Assembly (NCBI GenBank): GCA_019117485.1
Contig: DWZQ01000043.1
Location: 1 to 61,901, forward strand
Length of the DNA: 61,901 nucleotides
Origin: Candidatus Agathobaculum intestinipullorum
GTDB taxonomy: Bacteria > Bacillota > Clostridia > Oscillospirales > Butyricicoccaceae
Direction: 5' to 3'
The notes below the pieces were generated by a model. That model was not told the DNA's origin and did no database searches. It saw nothing but the letters and a program-made list of their open reading frames with translations. The translations under genes and the position numbers were made by a program. The stretch's first letter is position 1, and each line of letters starts with the position of its first letter. Positions 23,344 to 31,451 of this stretch are shown piece after piece.

Positions 23344-23961
23344 ATGAGAACTGGTAACGAAATGGAATTTTCTGCGCCGTTGTCAGATGAGGCGCTGTGC
23401 CGTTTGGCGCAGCAAGGCAAAGGCACGGCGGCGGAGGATCTGGTCAAACGGTATACCCGTCTGGTGAAAACCTGCGCGCGTCCCTATTTCTTAGTAGGGG
23501 CGGATGCGGAGGACTTGATTCAGGAGGGCATGCTTGGCCTGATGAAGGCGATTCGTGAATTTGACGAAGCGAAAGGCGCACCCTTTGGTGCGTTTGCGCG
23601 GCTGTGTGTGATGCGCAATATTTTTTCCGCAGTGCGCACGGCGGCGTCGCTGAAGCACGATCCGCTCAACCGTTCTGTGTCTATCGATCGACCTCTGTTT
23701 GAAGACCTTGCGGAATCGCACAACCGGGTTACGGCACCGATGGGTGATCCTGAATCGCTGGTGATTGGCAATGAAGAGCGGGAAGAGCTGATCCGTCGGC
23801 TATACGCCCTTTTGTCTGAATTTGAGGCGAAGGTTTTGACGTTGTTTCTCGACGGGCTTTCCTATGAAGAAATGTCGGAAACGCTGCATAAGCCGGTCAA
23901 ATCTGTGGATAATGCCATTCAGCGCATCAAGCGGAAATCGGCAGCTATCAAACCCCAATAG
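23344..23961 (+). CDS. sigH: RNA polymerase sigma-H factor
   Basis: About 205 residues. Sigma-70 region 2 includes FLVGADAEDLIQEGMLGLMKAIREFDEAKG, the hallmark of the stationary-phase/sporulation SigH group. Region 4 has LFLDGLSYEEMSETL and the recognition helix KSVDNAIQRIKRK. In Bacillus SigH directs early sporulation genes. The start is unsettled: ATG 23332 lies inside the -10 box, so only ATG 23344 (3-5 nt leader) or ATG 23362 (about 22 nt leader) are possible, and neither has a good Shine-Dalgarno. A TTG at 23305 is part of the promoter. Confidence 0.92.
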   Translation: MRTGNEMEFSAPLSDEALCRLAQQGKGTAAEDLVKRYTRLVKTCARPYFLVGADAEDLIQEGMLGLMKAIREFDEAKGAPFGAFARLCVMRNIFSAVRTAASLKHDPLNRSVSIDRPLFEDLAESHNRVTAPMGDPESLVIGNEEREELIRRLYALLSEFEAKVLTLFLDGLSYEEMSETLHKPVKSVDNAIQRIKRKSAAIKPQ

Positions 23962-23964
23962 GCG

Positions 23965-23995
23965 TTGACAGGCAGGGACCTGTGCGCAATATAAT
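23965..23995 (+). promoter_or_regulatory. Possible SigA promoter of the zinc-ribbon gene
   Basis: TTGACA-N19-TATAAT just after the sigH stop. Both boxes are perfect but the spacer is long. Confidence 0.55.
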
Positions 23996-24037
23996 TTCAG
24001 TTTCCCGAGGGAACGGTATCAAAGAGAGGTAAAAACC

Positions 24038-24316
24038 ATGTACGAAGACAAGACTTTAGTATGCAAGGAATGCGGTCAGGAATTTGTGTTCACCGCTGGC
24101 GAGCAGGAATTCTACGCAGAGCGCGGCTTCCAGAATGAGCCCCAGCGCTGCAAGGCCTGCCGTGATGCGCGCAAGAACGCAGCGCGCGGTCCGCGTGAGT
24201 ACTTCACCGCTACCTGTGCTGCTTGCGGCGGCGAGGCGCGGGTTCCGTTCGAGCCCAAGTCCGACCGTCCGGTATATTGCAGCGAATGCTTCGCCAAGAT
24301 GCGCGAGCAGGGCTGA
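24038..24316 (+). CDS. Zinc-ribbon protein with four CxxC pairs
   Basis: 92 residues, cytoplasmic. C9/C12 with C38/C41 form one probable zinc site and C60/C63 with C81/C84 a second. This arrangement is common in small Clostridial proteins annotated 'zinc-ribbon domain containing', with no known function. ATG 24038 follows AGAGAGG. A perfect terminator follows. It could bind nucleic acid or a protein partner; nothing here decides. Confidence 0.85.
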   Translation: MYEDKTLVCKECGQEFVFTAGEQEFYAERGFQNEPQRCKACRDARKNAARGPREYFTATCAACGGEARVPFEPKSDRPVYCSECFAKMREQG

Positions 24317-24327
24317 ATCAGGGAATG

Positions 24328-24361
24328 AAAAGGCATCCGGTTGCTGGCCGGATGCCTTTTT
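24328..24361 (+). terminator. Rho-independent terminator
   Basis: A 13-bp perfect stem (24328-24340 with 24348-24360) whose right arm ends in TTTT. Confidence 0.92.
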
Positions 24362-24411
24362 GCCGTCATAGGCGGAATTGGTAGCATTCTGTGATTTTTT
24401 TGGATTGCTAA

Positions 24412-24440
24412 TTGAAATGCATGCGGTTTTGCGGTATACT
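24412..24440 (+). promoter_or_regulatory. SigA promoter of the DUF1858 gene
   Basis: TTGAAA-N17-TATACT, about 30 nt before the start codon. Confidence 0.8.
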
Positions 24441-24471
24441 GTTAACAAATAAAAATAGATGGAGGTCCAAC

Positions 24472-24672
24472 ATGGCTGCGATTACGAAAAAAACCACGAT
24501 TGGCGAGGTTCTCAACCGCAATCTGGATACGGCAAAGTTCTTTATGGAAATCGGCATGCATTGCCTTGGCTGCCCCGCTTCGCAGGGCGAGAGCATTGAG
24601 GAGGCCTGCATGGTACACGGCACCAATGCGGATGAACTGGTTGCCAAACTCAACGCATTTCTGGGCGAGTAA
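24472..24672 (+). CDS. DUF1858 (hybrid-cluster-protein-associated disulfide) protein
   Basis: 66 residues; essentially one DUF1858 domain with the motif HCLGCP (C31, C34) and a further C46. The family is thought to form a redox disulfide and often accompanies hybrid-cluster proteins; no such gene is visible here. ATG 24472 follows GGAGGT at ideal distance. An upstream in-frame start at 24412 is the -35 box. It stands alone between terminators. Confidence 0.88.
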   Translation: MAAITKKTTIGEVLNRNLDTAKFFMEIGMHCLGCPASQGESIEEACMVHGTNADELVAKLNAFLGE

Positions 24673-24683
24673 GGGCAAAACCG

Positions 24684-24713
24684 GGGCCGGCACATGCCGG
24701 CTCTGTTTTTTTG
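24684..24713 (+). terminator. Terminator before trmK
   Basis: Stem GGCCGGCA/TGCCGGCT with a minimal loop, followed by CTGTTTTTTT. It ends only 8 nt before the trmK start, so trmK may be read through or attenuated. Confidence 0.75.
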
Positions 24714-24721
24714 GGTGAACT

Positions 24722-25414
24722 ATGGAAAGTATGGTATTGACACCGCGGCTGGCCTGTCTGGCCGCGCTGGTGCCGCAGGGGGCAAGGTTGGCCGACATCG
24801 GCACCGATCACGGCAAGCTGCCGATCTCCCTGCTGCTCGCGGGGCGGATCGTCGGGGCAATCGGTTCGGATATTGGCGAAGGCCCGCTTGCGCACGCGGC
24901 GCGTAATGCACGCGAGCACGGCGTATCGTTGTCGCTGCGGCTCGCGCCCGGACTGGACGCGGTGCGTCCGGACGAGTGTGACACGATCAGTATTGCCGGT
25001 ATGGGTGGGCAGACGATTGCGGACATTCTTGCGGCTGCACCGTGGTGTGCCGCCGGGCAACATCTGCTGTTGCTCCAGCCGATGACAATGGTGTACGAAC
25101 TGCGGCAGTGGCTTTGGCAAAATGGTTATACGATCGAGCGCGAAACGTTGTGCCGTGAGGATCGGCGGCAGTATGTTGTGTTGTCTGCACGCGGCGGCGT
25201 AGAAAAAAGGGACGTGCCTCTGTGGCAATGTGCGTTTTCGCCCGCGTTGCTGCGTGCCGATGGCGCGGCGGGTTATCTGCAATGGCTGCTGAAACGCGAA
25301 ACCCGCGCACTGGCCGGCATGGAACAGTCAAGCACAGTCGACGCGGCGCGGCTGGATGCGCAGCGCAAGCTGGTAAGTGAGATCAATCAGGCATGGGAGG
25401 GATTGCAAGCATGA
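24722..25414 (+). CDS. trmK: tRNA (adenine(22)-N1)-methyltransferase
   Basis: 230 residues. An N-terminal Rossmann methyltransferase domain has a SAM loop (LADIGTDHGKLP, residues ~23-34) and the catalytic-loop sequence SIAGMGGQTI. The C-terminal half is helical. TrmK makes m1A22 in tRNAs of Gram-positive bacteria. The ribosome site is weak (GGGTGA). It overlaps the next gene by 4 nt (ATGA), the common trmK-nif3 pairing. Confidence 0.93.
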   Translation: MESMVLTPRLACLAALVPQGARLADIGTDHGKLPISLLLAGRIVGAIGSDIGEGPLAHAARNAREHGVSLSLRLAPGLDAVRPDECDTISIAGMGGQTIADILAAAPWCAAGQHLLLLQPMTMVYELRQWLWQNGYTIERETLCREDRRQYVVLSARGGVEKRDVPLWQCAFSPALLRADGAAGYLQWLLKRETRALAGMEQSSTVDAARLDAQRKLVSEINQAWEGLQA

Positions 25415-26184
25415 CCGTACAGGAAATTTTGAGGTTTTTAGAGGGTTTTGCGCCGGTGGAGCTGGCTGAGCATTGGGATAATGTCGGGCTGCTTTGCGGC
25501 GACCGGCAACAGCCGGTGTCGGCAGTGCTGTGCGCGCTGGACGTAACCGAGCAGGTTGTAGAGGAAGCAGCCGCGCGCGGCGCGGAATTGGTGGTGGCGC
25601 ACCATCCGGTGATTTTTACTTCGGTCAGCCGCGTTACAACCGATGACACAACCGGCCGTGTGCTGCGTGCGGCCATCAAGCATGACATTGCGCTCATCTG
25701 CATGCACACCAACGCGGACAGCACTTGGGGCGGTGTCAATGATGCGCTTGCATCCGCATTGTTTTTAACCAATGTGGTCAACATGGAAGCAGGGGACAAC
25801 CACATGCTTGGCCGTGTGGGTGATCTGCCGCGGGAGATGCAGCCGCGGGAATTTGCGGGCTATGTCAAGGAATGTCTGCGCGCGGGCGGCGCGCGCTTTT
25901 GTGACGGCGGCAAGCCGGTGCGCCGTGTAGCGGTCGGCGGCGGCGCATGCGGCAAAATGATGGACGACGCAAAAGCCAAAGGGGCGGATGCGTTTGTCAT
26001 CGGGGATTGCAGTTACGACCTGATGCAGCGGGCGCAATCCATCGGGCTGACTTTGGTCGATGCCGGTCACTTCCCGACGGAGAACCCGATTGCCGCCGTG
26101 TTCGCGGAACAGATCGGCGGCGCGTTTCCGCAGCTGCGCACCATGGTGTCTGAGCTGCACGCCGACTGCATCCAATATGTATAA
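25411..26184 (+). CDS. Nif3-like dinuclear metal protein
   Basis: 257 residues of the Nif3/GTP cyclohydrolase 1 type 2 family. Metal-binding histidines are visible in AHHP (H64, H65), MHTNAD (~H100) and GHFPTE near the C-terminus. It binds two metal ions; a real physiological reaction is not established. I chose ATG 25411 after GGGAGGG; it overlaps the trmK stop. Slightly short for the family because it lacks the inserted PII-like domain. Confidence 0.92.
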   Translation: MTVQEILRFLEGFAPVELAEHWDNVGLLCGDRQQPVSAVLCALDVTEQVVEEAAARGAELVVAHHPVIFTSVSRVTTDDTTGRVLRAAIKHDIALICMHTNADSTWGGVNDALASALFLTNVVNMEAGDNHMLGRVGDLPREMQPREFAGYVKECLRAGGARFCDGGKPVRRVAVGGGACGKMMDDAKAKGADAFVIGDCSYDLMQRAQSIGLTLVDAGHFPTENPIAAVFAEQIGGAFPQLRTMVSELHADCIQYV

Positions 26185-26196
26185 GGAAGGTTCACT

Positions 26197-27972
26197 ATGC
26201 CATTGGACGCCATCTGCCTTGGGGCAGTGACAAACGAATTGAATCAGGCGCTTGCGGGCTGCCGCGTGGAAAAGGTCTATCAGCCTGACCGTGATGAGAT
26301 TGTGTTGCAAACGCGGGGGCAGGGCGGCGCCAAACGCCTGCTGCTGTCGATTGCGGCAGGTGCGGCGCGCGTGCATTTCATTGATGCCGCACGAGAAAAC
26401 CCGGCTGCGCCGTCGATGTTCTGCATGCTGCTGCGCAAGCATGTGCAGGGTGCGAAGATTGGAGCGATCACCCAGCCCGCTGTTGAGCGTATGCTGGTGA
26501 TCGAGTTGGATACGACTGATGAAATGGGCGTACCCTGCCAAAAGAAGCTGATCTGCGAGTTAATGGGCAAGCACTCGAATGTCATCCTGTGCGACGGTGA
26601 TGGGCGTATCTTAGATGCGTTGCGTCGCGTGGACGGCGATCTGTCGGGCAAGCGGCAAGTGCTGCCCGGCCTGTTCTACCGCATGCCGCCTGCGCAGGAT
26701 AAGCATGATCCCTATGCGCTGTCTGGTGCGGGACTGGCCGCCGCCGTGCGGCAGGCGGATGGCGAGCAGCCGCTCGACCGTTTTTTGCTCAGCCAATTGT
26801 TGGGCTTTTCGCCGCTGCTGTGCCGGGAACTGAGCTACCGCGCAACCGGTGACGCAGCTGCGCGCATCGGCGCGCTGACTGATGCACAGTGCGAGCAACT
26901 CGGTCAGGTATTCGACGATTTGATGGACTTCCTGCGCGAAGGCCGTGCGCGGCCTTTTCTGCTGTCCAAGGCGGAGGACGGCGCGGTATTTGACTTTACG
27001 TTCCTGCCGGTGACGCAGTATGAGGGCGTGATGGCCGTACAGCAGGCGGACAGCTTTTCTGCGCTGCTTGCCGCCTTTTATGAGAAAAAGGGCAGGGCGG
27101 AGCGCATGGCGCGCCGCTCGTCCGACCTGCATAAGACAGTCGTCAACGCGCGCGACCGTCTGGCGCGCAAGCTGGCCGCGCAGCAGAAGGAACTGGACGA
27201 AACACAGAACCGTGAGCAGTACAAGCGGCTGGGCGATCTGATCACGGCGAACCTCTATCAGCTGGAAAAGGGCATGAATAAGGCAACCGTTATTGATTAT
27301 TACGACGAGGGCTGCCCGGAAGTGGAGATCACACTCGATGTACGGCTGACACCGCAGCAAAATGCGCAGAAGTATTTTAAGATGTATAACAAGGCCAAGA
27401 CGGCAGAGACTGTACTGACCGAACAGATCGGGCGCGGTCGGGCTGACCTTGAGTATCTGGAAAGCGTGCTGGCTGCGCTGGGTGAGGCGGAAACCGAACG
27501 CGACCTTGCCCAGCTGCGCGAAGAACTGACGCAGACAGGCGTGCTGTCGAACAAGCAGACGCGAAACAAAAAGTTGCGCGCCAAACCTGTGCAGGCAAAG
27601 CCCTTCCATTACCGCACCAGCGACGGTTTTGAGGTGTTTGCAGGTAAGAACAACCTGCAAAACGATTTGCTCACGCTGAAAACTGCGTTCAAGAGCGATA
27701 TTTGGTTCCATACACAGAAGATCCACGGGTCGCATGTCATTCTGGTGACCGATGGTCGCGAGCCGACCGATCAGGCAATGACCGAAGCGGCTATGATCGC
27801 GGCGTACCATTCCAAGGCGCGGCAATCCTCGCGCGTGCCGGTAGACTATACTCCGGCGCGGCAGGTAAAAAAGCCTGCCGGCGCCAAGCCGGGTATGGTG
27901 ATCTATTATGTTTACCAGACGGCCTATGTCACACCGGACGAGGCGGCGGTAGAAGCGCTGCGGGTGGAGTAA
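26197..27972 (+). CDS. rqcH: Ribosome quality-control protein RqcH (NFACT family)
   Basis: 591 residues. NFACT-N (1-~210) is followed by helix-hairpin-helix and coiled-coil arms (~280-450, including RSSDLHKTVVNARDRL) and NFACT-R from ~470 (VFAGKNNLQNDLL ... IWFHTQKIHGSHVIL). RqcH binds obstructed 50S subunits and recruits tRNA-Ala to add alanine tails. The same family was once described as fibronectin-binding (FbpA/PavA). The catalytic-face Asp97-Arg98 pair of B. subtilis RqcH is Glu97-Arg98 here. ATG 26197 follows AAGGAAGG, 12 nt after the Nif3 gene. Confidence 0.95.
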   Translation: MPLDAICLGAVTNELNQALAGCRVEKVYQPDRDEIVLQTRGQGGAKRLLLSIAAGAARVHFIDAARENPAAPSMFCMLLRKHVQGAKIGAITQPAVERMLVIELDTTDEMGVPCQKKLICELMGKHSNVILCDGDGRILDALRRVDGDLSGKRQVLPGLFYRMPPAQDKHDPYALSGAGLAAAVRQADGEQPLDRFLLSQLLGFSPLLCRELSYRATGDAAARIGALTDAQCEQLGQVFDDLMDFLREGRARPFLLSKAEDGAVFDFTFLPVTQYEGVMAVQQADSFSALLAAFYEKKGRAERMARRSSDLHKTVVNARDRLARKLAAQQKELDETQNREQYKRLGDLITANLYQLEKGMNKATVIDYYDEGCPEVEITLDVRLTPQQNAQKYFKMYNKAKTAETVLTEQIGRGRADLEYLESVLAALGEAETERDLAQLREELTQTGVLSNKQTRNKKLRAKPVQAKPFHYRTSDGFEVFAGKNNLQNDLLTLKTAFKSDIWFHTQKIHGSHVILVTDGREPTDQAMTEAAMIAAYHSKARQSSRVPVDYTPARQVKKPAGAKPGMVIYYVYQTAYVTPDEAAVEALRVE

Positions 27973-28030
27973 GGCTGTCCGCATGCTCCGGGACGGACGG
28001 CAGATGATAACTGTGCGCACCATGGGGACA

Positions 28031-28077
28031 GAACACGCGTACCTACTGCTATGCAAACGGGTGCGCGTGTTTTTTTA
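28031..28077 (+). terminator. Terminator after rqcH
   Basis: The imperfect stem AACACGCG-TACC / GGGT-GCGCGTGTT is followed by TTTTTT. Confidence 0.75.
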
Positions 28078-28089
28078 TGGGAAATGAAC

Positions 28090-28118
28090 TTTACTTTACG
28101 GCGACAAGATGGTAGAAT
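28090..28118 (+). promoter_or_regulatory. SigA promoter of the first SLH gene
   Basis: TTTACT-N17-TAGAAT with TGG before the -10. Confidence 0.65.
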
Positions 28119-28167
28119 GAGGTCATAACGCGGCAGGCATGGCCGCAAAATAAAAGGAGGCATTGCA

Positions 28168-29535
28168 ATGAAGGGAAAATGCAAAATGATTCTGGCAGCG
28201 GTTCTGCTGGCAGCCGGCCTGCTGGTTACTGCGGGTGCATCCAGCTACGACCACTGTGCAGATCAGCTCAAGGTTCTCGGCCTGTTCCAGGGTACCGAGC
28301 AGGGCTATGAGCTGGACCGCGCGCCGACGCGTGCCGAGGCGGCGACCATGTTGGTCCGCTTGCTGGGCAAGGAAGAGGCAGCAAAGGAATTGGAATACAC
28401 CGCACCGTTTACAGATCTGGAAGGCTGGGAGCAGCCGTATGTGCAGTATCTGTATGAAAATGGCCTGACGACGGGCGCGTCTGCGACGACGTTTGAGCCG
28501 CTCGAGGCTTGCTCGGCGCAGATGTACACCACTTTCCTGCTTCGTGCGCTGGGCTACAGCGACAAGGATGGCGCGGACTTTACCTATGCGGATGCGATTT
28601 CGTTTGGCGAGTCGGTCGGCCTTGTGGACTATGCCAACTGCGACACGGAGAACTTTTTGCGCGACCATGTGGCAGCGATGAGCCTGACGGCGCTCAACAC
28701 GCCGGTTAAGGATTCGGACGACACTGTGCTGCTGGAAAAGCTGGTAGCGGATGGTGCGGTAGACGAGGCGGCAGCCGAGGATATGCTGACGCTGTTCGAC
28801 CGTTTTGACAGCTATGTGGCGGCATCCGAGCAGATGAGCGGCGCAACCAAGAGCGATCTGTCTGCAAATGTGTCGGCAACCGCGTCGTTGGACGGCGTGA
28901 AGGTTCTGGACATGACCATGCCGATGCAGATCAAGTCGGACATGAACATGGAAAACATGGATCAGTCCACGATGGCGATGACCGGCGATATCCATGTGGA
29001 ACTGAGCGAGGCTCTGGTTGGTGAAGATGCAGAGAACACGCTCGATCAGAAGGTTGCTTTCTACTACACCGATGGCGTGTACTATATGGACATGGGCGGC
29101 CAGAAGGTCAAGATGGATATGTCGTTTGATGATGCAGTGAGCCAGATCGGCGACCTGTCCGCCATGCAGCAGACCGAGCCGCTTTGCCTGATTGAATCCA
29201 TCGAGCAGACCGGCGATGCGATGACGGTTACCTACTCGTCTTCCGGCATGAACGCACTGATCGGTTCTGTCATGCAGAGCATGGGTATGGACACCGCAGC
29301 GGTTGATATCAAGATGGATCAGGTAGAAACGCAGGTTACGGTAGAGGACGGCGCAATCAAGGCCATGGATCTCGATATGCAGATGTCCGTAACGGCGGAA
29401 GGCCAGACCATCACCTTGGCGATGACGATGGACTGCACGATCAACGGTCTGGGCGACGATGTAACGATCACCCTGCCGGACGATCTGGACACCTATGAGG
29501 ATCTGCTGGGCGGCGCGGACGCTCCGGCAGCCTGA
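28168..29535 (+). CDS. Secreted S-layer-homology protein with a DUF6612-like tail
   Basis: 455 residues. The signal peptide is residues 1-24. Residues ~27-200 form SLH-type repeats (RAPTRAEAATMLVRLLG; PYVQYLYENGLTTG; SAQMYTTFLLRALGYS), which anchor proteins to wall polymers. Residues ~225-440 are a Met/Asp-rich beta domain (repeated MTMP, MDMGG, SVTAEGQTITLAM) resembling LolA-like/DUF6612 substrate-binding folds; this assignment is tentative. ATG 28168 follows AAAAGGAGG. A paralogue at 43741 shares the SLH part but not the tail. Confidence 0.88.
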   Translation: MKGKCKMILAAVLLAAGLLVTAGASSYDHCADQLKVLGLFQGTEQGYELDRAPTRAEAATMLVRLLGKEEAAKELEYTAPFTDLEGWEQPYVQYLYENGLTTGASATTFEPLEACSAQMYTTFLLRALGYSDKDGADFTYADAISFGESVGLVDYANCDTENFLRDHVAAMSLTALNTPVKDSDDTVLLEKLVADGAVDEAAAEDMLTLFDRFDSYVAASEQMSGATKSDLSANVSATASLDGVKVLDMTMPMQIKSDMNMENMDQSTMAMTGDIHVELSEALVGEDAENTLDQKVAFYYTDGVYYMDMGGQKVKMDMSFDDAVSQIGDLSAMQQTEPLCLIESIEQTGDAMTVTYSSSGMNALIGSVMQSMGMDTAAVDIKMDQVETQVTVEDGAIKAMDLDMQMSVTAEGQTITLAMTMDCTINGLGDDVTITLPDDLDTYEDLLGGADAPAA

Positions 29536-29566
29536 TGATGAATTACGAAAAGTCATAGGGTAATCA

Positions 29567-29596
29567 AAACCCGCCCCTTTATCGGGGCGGGTTTTG
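29567..29596. terminator. Bidirectional terminator
   Basis: A 12-bp perfect stem (29567-29578 with 29584-29595) with A-rich left and T-rich right arms, between the convergent SLH gene and carboxypeptidase gene. Confidence 0.9.
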
Positions 29597-29621
29597 TTAT
29601 GCTCGTTATGCGGCGTTTGTG

Positions 29622-31202
29622 TTACGCAGCGGGATCTTCGGCTGCGTCCGGTTCGGTGATGGTATCCGTCTCTGTGGGCTGCTCCGGTTCCGTGGTTTCA
29701 TCCGGTTCGACCGTATCTTCCACTGTGCTGGGGGAGACGATTTCTACATCCGCTGTCAAAACAAGTTGCTCGACACCTGTGCTGTCCGCTTGGCCAACGA
29801 TGAATGACAGGGTATGCGCGCCGGGTGCGGCGTGCTCCGGGATTTTCAGGGTATAGGAACTGCTGGCCGCGTCGTTTAGAATCGTGAAAGCGTTGTTGGT
29901 ATAGTTTGTAATCGGCTCGCCGTCCCAATACCAGCCGGCGGGCAGCTGCACGCGGGCAATTTCGTTTGCACCTCCGATATCCGCTGTGACGGTTAGCGTC
30001 TTACCGGGGTAGACCGCCGCACTTTGGATATTGAGCGAGCCGGTATAGGAGACTGGGCGTTGCTCGATGGCAACGGTGGTTTCCGCGCGTTTTTCCGTGC
30101 CATCCGGCATGGTCAATACAAATGCGACGGATAGGGTGCTGCCGGTCAGCTCACGCAGCGTATAGTTGAGCGTGCTGGTCCTGCCTGCGCTGACGGAAAA
30201 ACTGCTGTTGCCGTAGCCTTCGACCGGCTGCCCATCGACGTACCACTGGGCTTTGGCTGCATACGGTGTGGATACGCCGTTCATCTGCACGGTGAACGCA
30301 GCGGACTCGTATGGCCGCACACTGGCAGGCTGGGACGTAATGGTGGCGGTGGTAGAAGCGCGCGAGGCATTGCGCAGCTCAATCTGCTGGAAACCATAGT
30401 CGAGCAGTTGGCGTGAATCGGCAAAGCGCTGTGCGTCGCTGGTGGATTTCATCACGACGGCGATCACACGGCGGCCGTTTCGCACGGCAGTGGTGGTCAC
30501 ACAGTAGCCGGCTTCGGCAATCGTGCCGGTCTTGAAACCATCCAGCCCCTCGTAGGGTGCCATGGTATTGAGCATGTGGTTGGTGTTGTTGTAATAACTG
30601 CCGTTGAAGCTGACCCCGCTCTTGCTGGTGATGCGCAGGATGTCGGGATAGGTGTCGATGAAGATCTTGGTCAGCTTGGCCTGTGAGCGCGCGGTGATGT
30701 AGTTAGGCTGTGCACCGTGGCAGTTATAATAGGTTGCATTCAGCCCGAGCGACTTGGCGGTTTCGTTCATACGCTTCACAAAAGCGCTTTCGCTGCCGCT
30801 GATATGTTCAGCCATTGCAATACACGATGCGCTGGCCGACGGGATCATAATCAGGTGCAGCAGCGTATCGACCGTGTAGGTTGTGCCTTCGGTCAGCGGT
30901 ACGGCCATCGGATAGTTCGAGTCACGCGACTTGACTGCCACGTTGTGGCTGATCTTAATCGGCGTATCCAGTGTGATCGTACCCTTTTCCAACTCTTGAT
31001 AGATAATATACGCGGTGAGCACCTTGGTCATGCTCGCCGGCACGCGTGCGGTGTCGCCGTAGTAGGAGTAGAGCTCCTCGCCGGTATCGCCGTCCATGAC
31101 GAATACGCTGGCCGCTTCGAAGTTAAGCGCGCCTGCGCAGGGCACCGCTATGCCGACACACAGGGCAACGGACAGGACGATGGCCAAAAACTTTTTGTAC
31201 AT
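29622..31202 (-). CDS. D-alanyl-D-alanine carboxypeptidase (DacF-type, S11 family)
   Basis: 526 residues with a signal peptide (1-24). The penicillin-binding catalytic domain (~27-290) has the nucleophile motif S57-M-T-K60 and KTG at 224-226. The second motif, normally SxN, reads SAS at 122-124 (Asn to Ser). A ~200-residue extension with two Ig-like beta domains follows (YVDGQPVEGYGNSSF; YWDGEPITNYTNNAF), then an acidic Thr/Glu/Pro tail without membrane anchor. It trims terminal D-Ala from peptidoglycan. I chose ATG 31202 after AAAGGGGGT. Transcribed singly, convergent with the SLH gene. Confidence 0.93.
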   Translation of the reverse strand: MYKKFLAIVLSVALCVGIAVPCAGALNFEAASVFVMDGDTGEELYSYYGDTARVPASMTKVLTAYIIYQELEKGTITLDTPIKISHNVAVKSRDSNYPMAVPLTEGTTYTVDTLLHLIMIPSASASCIAMAEHISGSESAFVKRMNETAKSLGLNATYYNCHGAQPNYITARSQAKLTKIFIDTYPDILRITSKSGVSFNGSYYNNTNHMLNTMAPYEGLDGFKTGTIAEAGYCVTTTAVRNGRRVIAVVMKSTSDAQRFADSRQLLDYGFQQIELRNASRASTTATITSQPASVRPYESAAFTVQMNGVSTPYAAKAQWYVDGQPVEGYGNSSFSVSAGRTSTLNYTLRELTGSTLSVAFVLTMPDGTEKRAETTVAIEQRPVSYTGSLNIQSAAVYPGKTLTVTADIGGANEIARVQLPAGWYWDGEPITNYTNNAFTILNDAASSSYTLKIPEHAAPGAHTLSFIVGQADSTGVEQLVLTADVEIVSPSTVEDTVEPDETTEPEQPTETDTITEPDAAEDPAA

Positions 31203-31268
31203 GCAAATACCCCCTTTGAATTCCGGCGGCGTGCGGATGGCATGACATCTACACACCGCCATGAATCT

Positions 31269-31297
31269 ATTTTAGCAGAATTGCCCTATAAATGGAA
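31269..31297 (-). promoter_or_regulatory. Probable SigA promoter of the carboxypeptidase gene
   Basis: On the minus strand TTCCAT-N17-TAAAAT with TGC before the -10. The -35 is poor; the extended -10 may compensate. Confidence 0.5.
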
Positions 31298-31389
31298 GTG
31301 ATAAGCAGAAGAAACAGACATTTCCTACAAAGGGTTGGAGGAAGAAAGCGATATGTTGCGAATAAACTGTAAAAAAATAGCGTGAATGC

Positions 31390-31418
31390 TTGACTTTGCC
31401 GCAGATTGATGGTTAGAT
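31390..31418 (+). promoter_or_regulatory. SigA promoter of the AI-2E-family transporter gene
   Basis: TTGACT-N17-TTAGAT with TGG before the -10. The expected start site near 31425 excludes a translation start at 31428. Confidence 0.7.
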
Positions 31419-31451
31419 AGAAGCGAATTGATCATAAACGAGGGCTTTGCA

